Positions 23,338-31,398 of a stretch of 64,000 bases of DNA are shown one piece after another (the first letter of the stretch is position 1; the number at the start of each line of letters is the position of its first letter). Source of the stretch: Solirubrobacterales bacterium (GTDB lineage Bacteria; Actinomycetota; Thermoleophilia; Solirubrobacterales; Solirubrobacteraceae). The stretch lies in contig JAFAYP010000573.1 in assembly GCA_019240305.1 (NCBI GenBank), positions 34,239 through 98,238 on the forward strand, written 5' to 3'. The notes below the pieces were generated by a model, which saw only the letters and a list, made by a program, of their open reading frames with translations, had not been told where the DNA came from and searched no databases. The position numbers and the translations under genes were made by a program.

Positions 23338-24882
23338 TTGAACCCGCTGAAGGCGCTCCTGGCGAAGCGCGATAGCGCCGGCCAGGAACTCGAGGGCATC
23401 CTCCGCGACCCGGAAACGGGCGAGGAGCGCGAGTCCCTCAGCGACGAGCAGGAGTCCCGGAGCACCGAGCTCCTAGGCGAGATCAAGGAGCTGGACTCCG
23501 AGATCGAGAGGGTCAGCGCCGAGGTCCGCAATCAGAAGATGATTGTCGAGGCTCGGAAGCTGGTGACGGGTGGCGTGGCTGCGGACGTGAGCGTCGAGGA
23601 CGAGCCGATGGTCTATGGGCCGGGCTCGCCGAACTCGTTCTACGCGGACTTCATCACCCTGGATCGGCGCACTGCGATCGATCCGCGGTATCGCGGTGCG
23701 CAGGAGCGCATGCTGAAGTGGTCCGATCAGGTGGAGCGTGAGATCGCCTCGGCGACCGCGTTCGGCAAGGACGCGGAGCGGCAGCTTCGCGAGATCTACC
23801 GGGACTCGTCTGTTGAGTTCACGCACAACGTGATGGCGGAGGTTCGCCAGCGCGGGAAGCTGGCTCGGGAGCTGAAGGACGGCGTCGAGTCGCGTGCGGT
23901 AACGACTGGCGGTGGCGCTACCGCGTCGGCGGCGGGTGGTGGTGCGGCGTCGTTCGTGACGCCGATCTTCGCTACCCCGTACATCCCGTACCGTGAGTAC
24001 GGCCGGGCGTTCGCGGACCAGTGCTTCAAGGCTCCGCTGCCTGACTACGGCATGGCAATCTACAAGCCGCAGGTGACCGGGCCGGCTGGCGTGGCTCAGT
24101 TCACTGAGGCCGGGGTTGTTACCGAGGTTGATCCGAGCGCCGGGTACGCGGTGGCGACGCTGGCGATCTTCGCTGGCGAGGTCACGCTGTCCCAGGTGGT
24201 GCTCGATCGCATGGCGCCGGACTACCGGTTCGATGTCATGTGCGAGGATCAGCTCAAGCGCGACTACGATCCCAAGTTCGACAAGTACGTTCTCGCGCAG
24301 GCGTTGGCGAATGCCACGTCGCAGGCGTGGACGGGCAACGGTGGCGTGTTCACGCTGACCCCGCCGTCGGGCAGCCTGCCCGGCTCGGGTGGCTTCTATG
24401 GCCAGGTCAGCAAGGCGAAGGCCGCGATGCGCAAGTTGATCGGCACCGTTCTGAACCCGACGCACCTGTTCCTCGATCCGGCGCGCTACGAGTTCATCGC
24501 TGCGTGGTCGGATGCGCAGGGCCGGCCGGTTGTCGTGCCGGACTACGCGGGACCGTTCAACGCGCTGGCGAACAGCGGGAACGGTGACGCTGGCATTGAG
24601 GGCTACACGGGCACCCGGTTCAACGGGCTTCCGGTGTTCACCGATGCCAACCTGCCGACCACGGGCGGCACGTTGAACTACGATCAGGCGCTCATCGGGT
24701 GCCTGGCCGAGGTTGAGGTCTACGAGGGTAACGCGATCAACCGCGTTCTTCCGCAGACGCTTGCTACGAATCTCGAGACGATTCTGCAGCGCTACTCGTA
24801 CGCGACCGTTCTGGTCAACTACAACGGCGCGGTCACCTCGATCAATGGTTCGGGCATGTCGGCGATCAACTACGTCGACTAG
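23338..24882 (+). CDS. Major capsid protein (HK97 fold)
   Basis: TTG 23338 is chosen because AAAGGAG precedes it by seven bases; the long track ORF upstream is a shadow. The 514-aa protein begins with a coiled delta/scaffold domain (residues 1-80, EESLSDEQESRSTELLGEIK). The HK97-fold body then includes FVTPIFATPYIPYREYGRAF, GEVTLSQVVLDRMAPDYRFD, a PTHLFLDPARYEFI segment and NGLPVFTDANLPTTGG. The protease directly upstream presumably removes the delta domain. Confidence 0.9.
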   Translation: MNPLKALLAKRDSAGQELEGILRDPETGEERESLSDEQESRSTELLGEIKELDSEIERVSAEVRNQKMIVEARKLVTGGVAADVSVEDEPMVYGPGSPNSFYADFITLDRRTAIDPRYRGAQERMLKWSDQVEREIASATAFGKDAERQLREIYRDSSVEFTHNVMAEVRQRGKLARELKDGVESRAVTTGGGATASAAGGGAASFVTPIFATPYIPYREYGRAFADQCFKAPLPDYGMAIYKPQVTGPAGVAQFTEAGVVTEVDPSAGYAVATLAIFAGEVTLSQVVLDRMAPDYRFDVMCEDQLKRDYDPKFDKYVLAQALANATSQAWTGNGGVFTLTPPSGSLPGSGGFYGQVSKAKAAMRKLIGTVLNPTHLFLDPARYEFIAAWSDAQGRPVVVPDYAGPFNALANSGNGDAGIEGYTGTRFNGLPVFTDANLPTTGGTLNYDQALIGCLAEVEVYEGNAINRVLPQTLATNLETILQRYSYATVLVNYNGAVTSINGSGMSAINYVD

Positions 24883-24895
24883 CAGTAGGTAGGCT

Positions 24896-24923
24896 TATCC
24901 CCGGCTTGGCGGTCGAGGGGATA
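24896..24923. other. Hairpin downstream of capsid gene
   Basis: TATCCCC and GGGGATA form a perfect 7-bp stem around a 14-base loop, 13 bases after the capsid stop and abutting the tRNA-like element. It could be a 3' stabilising or terminator structure for the capsid message. Confidence 0.5.
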
Positions 24924-24994
24924 GTGCGCGCGCCGCTGGGGCGGCGAGGTCGGCTACGGCCTTGGGCTTGGGTTCGATTCCCGCCCGTGCGCTT
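24923..24994 (+). ncRNA. tRNA-like cloverleaf element
   Basis: AGTGCGC (24923-24929) pairs fully with GTGCGCT (24987-24993) as a 7-bp acceptor stem. Inside are a 4-bp D-like arm (GCCG/CGGC with a GGGG-containing loop), a 5-bp arm AGGTC/GGCCT with a six-base loop, and a T-like arm ending GGGTTCGATTCCC, matching the B-box consensus. It is not a normal tRNA: the anticodon loop is one base short, no clear U33 is seen, and the T stem has a TT bulge. It may be a decayed tRNA or a tRNA mimic. Confidence 0.35.
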
Positions 24995-25434
24995 TGCGTG
25001 ATCCATTGGTGTGCCGGTTCGTTCCTGCGCGCTGGCATGATGAGTACGCGTACGGCGAAGAGCTCTCCCGAGTGTGGGGCGAGGACTGCGTGATCGTGAA
25101 CGTTGAGCACGACATGGAGTATTCCGATCGGCTCGCGCGCGAACTCGTGGCCTGCGACCATCCGCTCTGCACTCACGCTTACCGCATGCATCTGCCGCGG
25201 GAGTGCTGGGCGCACGGCGCGGTGGCGAACGCGGCCACGTTGACGGTGGCGTGGGGTAGCGAGGGCGAGGAGTGGGCCGAGTTCTCGGGCGTGGGCTTCT
25301 GCAAGATCGTGCCTTCGGCACGCGTCGCCCCGCTTGAACGCTGTCCGTGGTGGGAGGTTGAGGGGACCGTGAACGCGACAGTCCGCGGGCCTTGGCATGT
25401 GCATTGGCCCGCGGTGGAGCACTATCACCGATGA
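24994..25434 (+). CDS. EHDM-family protein (glycosylation-associated)
   Basis: The 146-aa protein has NVEHDMEYSDRLARELVACD, then CTHAYRMHL, WAEFSGVGFCKI and a His/Trp-rich end (WHVHWPAVEHYH). The IxEHDM segment is shared with the protein at 30.6 kb, and both are encoded beside glycosyltransferases. The EHD could serve as a metal/nucleotide-binding acid cluster as in GT-A folds, but that is inference. The start is uncertain (TTG 24994 or GTG 25009), and the former overlaps the tRNA-like element by one base. Confidence 0.55.
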   Translation: MRDPLVCRFVPARWHDEYAYGEELSRVWGEDCVIVNVEHDMEYSDRLARELVACDHPLCTHAYRMHLPRECWAHGAVANAATLTVAWGSEGEEWAEFSGVGFCKIVPSARVAPLERCPWWEVEGTVNATVRGPWHVHWPAVEHYHR

Positions 25435-25616
25435 GCGACATTTACGATCGGATGGACCCGAAGGTGGGCGCCGTCCAGCGGGAGTTCAATCGCAAGCGCC
25501 TAGCGCAGCTCAAGGCCGAGGGCCTGGAGCGCCAGCGTCGCCTGCGGCTCGTCGCGGCACTGCATTGTCACCCGGGGCCCGGTGAGTCGGGGTGGTCGGA
25601 TCGGCGCCGCACGTGA
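25431..25616 (+). CDS. Small basic protein
   Basis: A 61-aa protein from ATG 25431, overlapping the previous stop, is a basic helix (FNRKRLAQLKAEGLERQRRL). It links two sugar-related genes through overlapping starts and stops. Function unknown. Confidence 0.5.
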   Translation: MSDIYDRMDPKVGAVQREFNRKRLAQLKAEGLERQRRLRLVAALHCHPGPGESGWSDRRRT

Positions 25617-26311
25617 TCTCGCTGCTCGTTCCGACGCGTGGGCGCCCTCACAATATCCGTAGGTTCGCGGAGAGCGTCGAGGCGACCGCATCTGCCCTAG
25701 TGGAGGTCGTGTGGTGCGTGGACGATGACGACGTCGAGTCCTTTGACGCAGTGATCCAGTGCAACGAGTGCGCCGAGATGACGAGCCATTGGCTGCTCGT
25801 GGCCCCGCGCGTAATCCCGTGCAAGCGCTGGAACGATGCGTGGCGTGCCGCCAATGGGAGCATCTTCGGCATGTTCGGCGACGACTGCGTGTTCCGGGCG
25901 TCGGGCTGGGACGAGATGGTCGAGCATGCGTTCGCTCGGTACCCGGACGGTATCGCGCTCGTGTACGGCCCCGACGGCTTTCGCAACCAGGCGCACGCGA
26001 GCCACCCCTTCCTCTCCCGCCAGTGGACGGATGCCCTGGGCGGCGCGACCGTCGAGTTCTTTAGTCAGGACTGGAACGACACGTGGATGAACTACCTCGG
26101 CGACGCGGTGGGGCGGCGCCACTACATCCCGGAACTCAGGATCCAGCACCTGCACCCCGACGATCCGAGCTTGGGGGTGCCGGAGGACGATACCTACCGG
26201 CAGAACCGAGAGCGGTGCGTCCGCGACCGAAATGCGGAGCGCTACGCGAGCACTGAGATGCAGCAACTGCGCGAGCAGGACGTGGCAAGGCTGCGGGCGG
26301 TCATGCGGTGA
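25613..26311 (+). CDS. Glycosyltransferase, GT2-like
   Basis: GTG 25613, overlapping the upstream TGA, is preferred over 25592. The 232-aa protein opens VISLLVPTRGRPHNIRRFAE, the classic GT-A start, followed by VVWCVDDDDVESFD (acidic cluster), FGMFGDDCVFRASGWDEMVE (DxD-like metal site) and a C-terminal TWMNYLGDAVGRR region. It probably transfers a nucleotide-activated sugar to a phage structural protein or other acceptor. The epimerase gene overlaps its stop. Confidence 0.8.
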   Translation: MISLLVPTRGRPHNIRRFAESVEATASALVEVVWCVDDDDVESFDAVIQCNECAEMTSHWLLVAPRVIPCKRWNDAWRAANGSIFGMFGDDCVFRASGWDEMVEHAFARYPDGIALVYGPDGFRNQAHASHPFLSRQWTDALGGATVEFFSQDWNDTWMNYLGDAVGRRHYIPELRIQHLHPDDPSLGVPEDDTYRQNRERCVRDRNAERYASTEMQQLREQDVARLRAVMR

Positions 26312-27261
26312 TTCTCGTCTGCGGCGCGGGCGGCTTCATCGGGGGCCACCTGGTGGAGCGGCTGCTGGCCGACGGCAAGGAGGTCCGCGCGGTTGACATC
26401 AAGCCGTGGGCTGCGTGGTGGCAGACGTATGCCGATGCTCAAAGCGTGTCGCTCTGTGACCTTCGGGATCCGATGGCATTCGTCGGCTCTGTGCGCGGGA
26501 TCGATGCGGTCTACAACCTTGCGTGCGATATGGGCGGCATGGGCTACATCGCGGCCCATAGGGCCGATTGCATGCTGTCCGTGTCGATCAACACGAACCT
26601 GCTGCAGCGGGCTTGGCGCTGGGGCGTCGACCGCTACTTCTACAGCAGTAGCGCGTGCGTCTATCCCGCCTATCGTCAGGCCCAGCCGGGCGCGGAGGGG
26701 CTGAAGGAGGCAGATGCTTACCCGGCCGATTGCGAGGACGGGTACGGCTGGGAGAAGCTGTTCTCCGAGCGACTGTGCCGTCACTTCGCGGAGGACTATG
26801 GGCTGGCGACGCGCGTCGCGCGCCTGCACAACTGTTACGGCCCGATGGGAACCTGGGCCGGCGGACGCGAGAAGGCCCCGGCCGCGATCTGCCGCAAGAT
26901 CGCCCAAGCGCAGCGCTCCGGCCATCACGAGATCGAGATCTGGGGCGACGGCGAGCAGACGCGCTCCTTCATGCACGTTGACGACTGCGTGGAGGGCATC
27001 CTGCGCATCATGCGCTCGTCCATGTCCGAGCCGATCAACCTCGGCAGCTCGGAACTCGTTTCGATCAATCAACTCGTGGATGCCGTCGAGGCGATCGCCG
27101 GGATCAAGGTTCGCCGTCGCTACGTGGATGGCCCCGAGGGCGTCCGTGGGCGGGCTAGTGACAACACGCTGATCCGATCGACCCTAGGCTGGGAGCCCTC
27201 GATCACGCTGGCAGAGGGGCTTCAGGGGACTTACCGCTGGATCTATGATCAGCTCGATTGA
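26308..27261 (+). CDS. NAD-dependent sugar epimerase, GDP-mannose 3,5-epimerase-like
   Basis: The 317-aa extended SDR protein has ILVCGAGGFIGGHLVERLLA (Rossmann GxxGxxG), YNLACDMGGMGYIAAH, YFYSSSACVYPAY (Ser/Thr) and DGYGWEKLFSER (YxxxK). The DMGGMG stretch and the WGDGEQTRSFMHVDDC block are hallmarks of GDP-mannose 3,5-epimerases, which convert GDP-mannose to GDP-L-galactose/L-gulose. It starts at GTG 26308 overlapping the GT2 stop. It probably supplies an activated sugar to the neighbouring glycosyltransferases. Confidence 0.82.
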   Translation: MILVCGAGGFIGGHLVERLLADGKEVRAVDIKPWAAWWQTYADAQSVSLCDLRDPMAFVGSVRGIDAVYNLACDMGGMGYIAAHRADCMLSVSINTNLLQRAWRWGVDRYFYSSSACVYPAYRQAQPGAEGLKEADAYPADCEDGYGWEKLFSERLCRHFAEDYGLATRVARLHNCYGPMGTWAGGREKAPAAICRKIAQAQRSGHHEIEIWGDGEQTRSFMHVDDCVEGILRIMRSSMSEPINLGSSELVSINQLVDAVEAIAGIKVRRRYVDGPEGVRGRASDNTLIRSTLGWEPSITLAEGLQGTYRWIYDQLD

Positions 27262-27919
27262 CCCGCCCGTGTTCATCACGGTGCGGGATCGTGTCGTGGA
27301 CCTGTGCCGACTGGTCGCGTGGCTTGAGCGCGCCGGGCACCAGCGGATCGTCCTGCTGGACAACGCGAGCACGTACGAGCCCGTCGTGGAGTACCTGCGC
27401 TCGACGCCGCACGATGTCGTCTGCTTGGGGAAGAACTTGGGCTCGCGGGCGCTCTGGCACGCCGGGCTGGCCCCACGCGACGAGTGGTTCGTGCTGACGG
27501 ACCCCGACGTGGTTCCCTTGGACGACTGCCCGCACGATGCGGTTCGGTACCTGCACGATCTCCTGCTGCGCTACGGCGGCCCGAAGGCGGCGCTCGGCCT
27601 GTACTTGGGCGACGTACCCGGGGATCTCGGGTGCCTTCCGTGGGAGCGGCAGCTGCTGGATCCGTGGCCTGGCGACAGCTGGCGCGGCAGGCTTGCCCCG
27701 GGGGTGTTCGACTCGCTGTCGGACACGACGTTCGCCCTGTACCCGCCCGGAGGCGCGTTCGGATATCACGCGCTGCGCACGGGGTGGCCGTACCAGGCGC
27801 GGCACATGCCGTGGTACGAGCCAGCTACGGACGAGGAGCGCGCCGAGCGCGCCTACTACCTGGCACACGCCAAGGGCGGCTGCGAGGGCTCAAGCTACAA
27901 AGACGGGCTGCAGGCCTAG
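27245..27919 (+). CDS. Glycosyltransferase, GT-A type
   Basis: The 224-aa protein shows a GT-A core: PPVFITVRDRVVDLCRLVAW, RIVLLDNASTYEPVVEYL, NLGSRALWHAGLAPRDEWFV, then LTDPDVVPLDDCP (DxD). A Tyr/Trp-rich C-terminal region (GWPYQARHMPWYEP) probably binds acceptor. It overlaps the end of the epimerase by 17 bases. It is likely the second transferase of the cassette. Confidence 0.78.
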   Translation: MISSIDPPVFITVRDRVVDLCRLVAWLERAGHQRIVLLDNASTYEPVVEYLRSTPHDVVCLGKNLGSRALWHAGLAPRDEWFVLTDPDVVPLDDCPHDAVRYLHDLLLRYGGPKAALGLYLGDVPGDLGCLPWERQLLDPWPGDSWRGRLAPGVFDSLSDTTFALYPPGGAFGYHALRTGWPYQARHMPWYEPATDEERAERAYYLAHAKGGCEGSSYKDGLQA

Positions 27920-27928
27920 GGGGTGCCG

Positions 27929-28123
27929 ATGCGACTTCAGTACTTGTGGCGCTGCGCCAAGTGTGGCGAAACGCTGTGGAGTATCGGGCGCCCTGCGCCC
28001 TGTCGCCACAGGTCGGCCGTGTATCAGACCACGACCTCGCGGCCGGCCAGCAGGGCCGTGCGGCGTCGAGGCGCGGAGCTTGTCGAAACGACGGCTGCGC
28101 CCGAGATGGAGGTCCGCCGATGA
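27929..28123 (+). CDS. Small zinc-knuckle protein
   Basis: ATG 27929 is chosen with AGGGGG at 27918-27923; GTG 27923 is possible. The 64-aa protein has CAKCGETLW and a later Cys-His, then a basic Arg-rich tail. Function unknown. Confidence 0.5.
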   Translation: MRLQYLWRCAKCGETLWSIGRPAPCRHRSAVYQTTTSRPASRAVRRRGAELVETTAAPEMEVRR

Positions 28124-28458
28124 GCTTCAGTCAGACGATTATCACGCACCAGTGGGCCAACGCGGATCTGACGCCCGCTAGCGGCTCTATCACCTGCGCG
28201 CTCACCAAGAGGATCACGAACGGTGGTGTCAGCATCGTGCCGGCATCCGAGGTCAGCGTGAACCTCAACGGCAGTGGCGCGATCAGTCAGGCGCTGACCT
28301 CGAATGCCGACCCGGGGACGACGCCCACGGACTCGCAGTGGCGCATCGACGTGCGCGTGGCCGGCGCCACCGAGGAGTCGTATCTCATCACGGTGCCCCC
28401 AGGGCCGGGGACGGTCGACCTCGGGACGCTGCTGCCGGGCGCGGAGCAGATCCAATGA
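28120..28458 (+). CDS. Beta-rich phage structural protein
   Basis: The 112-aa protein (SFSQTIITHQWANADLTPAS) is predicted all-beta, with an extended repetitive strand pattern and a Gly/Pro C-terminus. It resembles N-terminal domains of tail or decoration proteins, including the 40.5-kb gene product that also opens with SFSQ. It may be a head decoration or fibre-attachment protein. Confidence 0.5.
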   Translation: MSFSQTIITHQWANADLTPASGSITCALTKRITNGGVSIVPASEVSVNLNGSGAISQALTSNADPGTTPTDSQWRIDVRVAGATEESYLITVPPGPGTVDLGTLLPGAEQIQ

Positions 28459-28835
28459 GCGCGCGACACCATCGCCACGACACGAGCCCGTTCGGGTCGG
28501 ACCGGTTCGGCTGCGCGGCTGAGCGGTTCGCCCGGCTCTTCGGCACGCCGCGGTTCATTGTGGCGCAGACGGGCGTCGTCATCGCGTGGATCGCGGTCAA
28601 CGGGGCGGCGGTCGCGCTGCGATTCGACCCGTATCCGTTCATCCTGCTCAACCTGCTGTTCAGCACGCAGGCGGCCTACGCGGCGCCGCTGATCCTGCTG
28701 GCGCAGACGCGTCAAGCGGATCGCGAGAGGCTGACGGCGGAAGCGGACGCGCGCCACCGGGAAGAGATCGCCGAGCGGCACTCGGAGATGCTGCGAGAGC
28801 TCCGTGCCCTCGTGGCCGAGGAGGGGCACCAGTGA
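28455..28835 (+). CDS. DUF1003 membrane protein
   Basis: The 126-aa protein has the DUF1003 signature: two hydrophobic segments (FIVAQTGVVIAWIAVN; YPFILLNLLFSTQAAYAAPL) and ILLAQTRQADRERLTAEADA. DUF1003 proteins are usually chromosomal inner-membrane proteins of unknown role. ATG 28455 and the stop both overlap their neighbours, so the gene is fully embedded in the head-completion operon. A host-derived gene with a membrane role such as exclusion is plausible. Confidence 0.8.
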   Translation: MSARHHRHDTSPFGSDRFGCAAERFARLFGTPRFIVAQTGVVIAWIAVNGAAVALRFDPYPFILLNLLFSTQAAYAAPLILLAQTRQADRERLTAEADARHREEIAERHSEMLRELRALVAEEGHQ

Positions 28836-29485
28836 GCTTCAACAGCAACGCCCTGTCGACGCAGTGGGGATCGTTCCTGGATTTGCAGAACGATCTCAAG
28901 CCCTTTTTGAATGTGCCGAGCTCTGACACGAGCCGCGATGTCGTCCTGCAGGACCTGATCGACGGCATCTCAGAGTGGGTCCAGCTCGAGGCCGGCCGGC
29001 CGCTCGCGAAGACGCGGTTCGAGTTCAAGTTCGACGGCAACTCGGGCTGGAAGGGCTCGTATCTCATGCTGCCGTACGTCCCGGTGCTCGAGGTTATCTC
29101 CGTCACCGAGTATTGGGGCTACTCCGGCCCGCACGTTCTGACGGAGCAGACGCCGACGAGCCAGGTCGACGGCTGGCAGTGCGAGTATCGCACCGGCCGC
29201 TTGACGCGCGTGTTCCAAGGCTTGATCCCCAAGCCGTGGTTCCCCGGCTCGGGGAACGTCATCGTGGAGTGGGATGCGGGATTCAACCCGGTCCCCAAGA
29301 GCGTCCAGCTCGCCACGAAGGAGGCCATCAAGTGGTATTGGGACAACACGCAGCAGCACTCGCGCAGCCGCCCGTCGGGCCAGGACGAGTGGAATAGGCC
29401 CGACCCGTCGCAGTTCTGGGGTTCTGTGATGCCGGCGATGATGCGCCCGCTGCTTGAGCAGTACGCGCAGGTAGGCATGGGGTGA
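28832..29485 (+). CDS. Head-tail connector/adaptor protein
   Basis: The 217-aa protein from GTG 28832 has DLIDGISEWVQLEAGRPLAK, PVLEVISVTEYWGYS and a C-terminal helix-rich EWDAGFNPVPKSVQLATKEA, as in gp6/gp15-type head-completion adaptors that sit under the portal. Its position before the tail terminator-like gene supports this. Confidence 0.7.
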   Translation: MSFNSNALSTQWGSFLDLQNDLKPFLNVPSSDTSRDVVLQDLIDGISEWVQLEAGRPLAKTRFEFKFDGNSGWKGSYLMLPYVPVLEVISVTEYWGYSGPHVLTEQTPTSQVDGWQCEYRTGRLTRVFQGLIPKPWFPGSGNVIVEWDAGFNPVPKSVQLATKEAIKWYWDNTQQHSRSRPSGQDEWNRPDPSQFWGSVMPAMMRPLLEQYAQVGMG

Positions 29486-30003
29486 GTCGCCTTGTCAGCA
29501 CGGTCCCGGGGGCGTTCGCGGCGTTCTACTCGCTGCTCGCCGCGGCGGGACAGGCGCAGAACCCTCCGATCTCCGTGTTCGCCCAAGCGCTCCAGCAGGA
29601 CGAGCCGAACTCGTACGTGCTGCTCGGCGGCTCCCCGGACGGGCAGCCGGGTATCCGGAACCACTCCTTCGAGCCTGCCTCTCTGGGGTCGCTGAACCAG
29701 TATGAGACGTTCGAGCTTTGGGGCTACGCCACGGCGTACCTCGGCAGCTTCGATCCGGCGTCGGCGCTGGCAGATACGTGGAGCCTGTATCAGGACGTCG
29801 TGATGGCGACGTTCGTCAACTACAGCGGTGGCAACGGGAGCCTCGGTGGCCCGGGCAGCGCGATCTTGGGCGCTTCGGCGCCGGCAACGCTGGAGCGGAT
29901 GCTTCCGGAGTGCGCTGACTACACGGGCGTGCCGACCGGGAGTGGCTTCGCTGGGGTCGTGGAGTTCTGCTACTCGTTCAAGTCCCGGATCACGGTTGCC
30001 TGA
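29482..30003 (+). CDS. Tail terminator/neck-like protein
   Basis: The 173-aa protein from GTG 29482 (GTGA overlap) opens VPGAFAAFYSLLAAAGQAQN and ends with a beta-rich FAGVVEFCYSFKSRITVA. Size, order (after the adaptor, before the tube) and the amphipathic C-terminal strand suit a tail terminator or neck protein. Assignment rests mainly on position. Confidence 0.55.
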   Translation: MSRLVSTVPGAFAAFYSLLAAAGQAQNPPISVFAQALQQDEPNSYVLLGGSPDGQPGIRNHSFEPASLGSLNQYETFELWGYATAYLGSFDPASALADTWSLYQDVVMATFVNYSGGNGSLGGPGSAILGASAPATLERMLPECADYTGVPTGSGFAGVVEFCYSFKSRITVA

Positions 30004-30565
30004 CGTCCGGGCGTTCTACCACGCGTGGCTGGACGGGGCGTGGGAGCGGCCGCACTTCGAGTTCGGGCAGGCTTGCGCCCAGAGCGGCTTCCCGGCCGAG
30101 GTCGTGGTGAACTGGTCCCGGGCGACGTCCGAAGCGCCGACGATCAACCTCGTTCGCGACTACGCGCTTGAGAACGATGGGGTGGTGCTCTACGCCCACA
30201 CGAAGGGCGCCGCGACCGTCGAGCCCTTTCGTGACCGTTGGCGTCGTTCCATGACAGCCCGCGTGGTGGCTCGCTGGCGCGAAAACCTAGCCCTCCTCGA
30301 GGACCACGACGCCGTGGGGTGCCACTGGCTGACCGAGGCCGAGTATCCCGGCATGTTCGGGACGATGACCGTGCCGGCGGATGGCTCGGGCTTCTTCGGG
30401 GGGAACTTCTGGATGGCGCGCTGCGACTACCTGCGAACCCTCCCGCCGTGCAAGGACGCGCCGCGGTGGCAGGCCGAGCAGTGGATCGGGATCAACCATC
30501 CTCGCGTGGTCGACCTGCTGCCGGGCTGGCCGCATGACAACAGGTGGCCCGAGCTGTGCGGGTGA
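29996..30565 (+). CDS. Glycosyltransferase-like protein
   Basis: TTG 29996 overlaps the preceding gene; the longer track start is a shadow. The 189-aa protein contains RAFYHAWLDGAWERPHFEFG, GVVLYAHTKGAA, DRWRRSMTARVVARWRENLA, DAVGCHWLTEAEYPGMFG and GFFGGNFWMARCDYLRTLPP. This family recurs in bacterial and phage glycosylation loci and looks like a compact glycosyltransferase. It is separated from the first sugar genes by connector genes, so the cassette is interleaved. Confidence 0.68.
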   Translation: MPDVRAFYHAWLDGAWERPHFEFGQACAQSGFPAEVVVNWSRATSEAPTINLVRDYALENDGVVLYAHTKGAATVEPFRDRWRRSMTARVVARWRENLALLEDHDAVGCHWLTEAEYPGMFGTMTVPADGSGFFGGNFWMARCDYLRTLPPCKDAPRWQAEQWIGINHPRVVDLLPGWPHDNRWPELCG

Positions 30566-31053
30566 TAATGCCCGTGGCCGGCGACGTCGATGATCGCGTG
30601 CGGGACGCCTTGGAGGCCACGGGCTGGCCGGTGTACGGCGTTGACGTTTCGATCTCGCCGCGAGCCTACTTCGATCTGCTGTTCGAGTACTGGGCGGATG
30701 GCGCAACCTTCACTGTGATCGAGCATGACATGGTGGTGCATGCGACCGCGCTCGAGGAGCTGGACGCCTGCCCGTACGAGTGGTGCGCCTTCCCGTACCG
30801 GTACGGCACGCATGAGCGCCACTACGGCCTTGGCTGCGCCAAGTTCGGCGAAGAGCTGATCGCCCGCAACCCGGATGCGATGCGCCGCGTGGGGACGATG
30901 CGGGACATGAACCACCCCGCTCGGCACTGGTGCAGGCTCGACGCGTGGTTGCAGGGCGTCGTGCTGCCCGGCAGTGGGGAGCACATGCACCGTCATGAGA
31001 GGTCGGTGCGTCATCTTGGCTGCGGCAATAGTCACGGCTGCATTCCCTCCTGA
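30562..31053 (+). CDS. EHDM-family protein, second copy
   Basis: GTG 30562 overlaps the upstream TGA and is preferred over 30544. The 163-aa protein has TFTVIEHDMVVHATALEELD, CPYEWCAFPYRYG, GLGCAKFGEEL and a His-rich end. It shares the EHDM core and the following Cys/Tyr spacing with the protein at 25.0 kb. Both flank glycosyltransferases, so a shared role in sugar transfer or modification is inferred. Confidence 0.55.
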   Translation: MIMPVAGDVDDRVRDALEATGWPVYGVDVSISPRAYFDLLFEYWADGATFTVIEHDMVVHATALEELDACPYEWCAFPYRYGTHERHYGLGCAKFGEELIARNPDAMRRVGTMRDMNHPARHWCRLDAWLQGVVLPGSGEHMHRHERSVRHLGCGNSHGCIPS

Positions 31054-31065
31054 AAGGAGCCCCAC

Positions 31066-31398
31066 GTGGGGACACGGTTGTACAACGGCGGCACGCAGCC
31101 GCTCGTCCCGGCTGGGCGCTGGGGCGATGGAGTCATAATGCCGGGCGAGTGGATCGAAGTGGATGATCCGGGCTCGTACGGGCCTCCCTGGCGGCGCGAC
31201 GATGAGGTCGAAGGGGAATCCTCGCCCAGGGCCCCGGAGGCCGCCCACGGCCCGGAGGTGGCCCGCGAGCCCCCCCCTGGCCTGGGTCCCGACGTGCGCG
31301 TGCTGGACAACGGAGATGTAGTGAGTCAGGCCGGCCAGGTGGTCGGGCATATCGACACTCAAGCGCCGGCAGCGTCGGCCGAAGGAGGTACCGCCTAA
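31066..31398 (+). CDS. Hypothetical tail-region protein
   Basis: GTG 31066 follows AAAGGAG. The 110-aa protein opens with a compact beta domain (GTRLYNGGTQPLVPAGRWGD, then IMPGEWIEV) and continues in a Pro/Glu-rich linker. It abuts the tube gene. Similar short proteins before the tail tube act in head-tail joining, but no family is certain. Confidence 0.5.
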   Translation: MGTRLYNGGTQPLVPAGRWGDGVIMPGEWIEVDDPGSYGPPWRRDDEVEGESSPRAPEAAHGPEVAREPPPGLGPDVRVLDNGDVVSQAGQVVGHIDTQAPAASAEGGTA

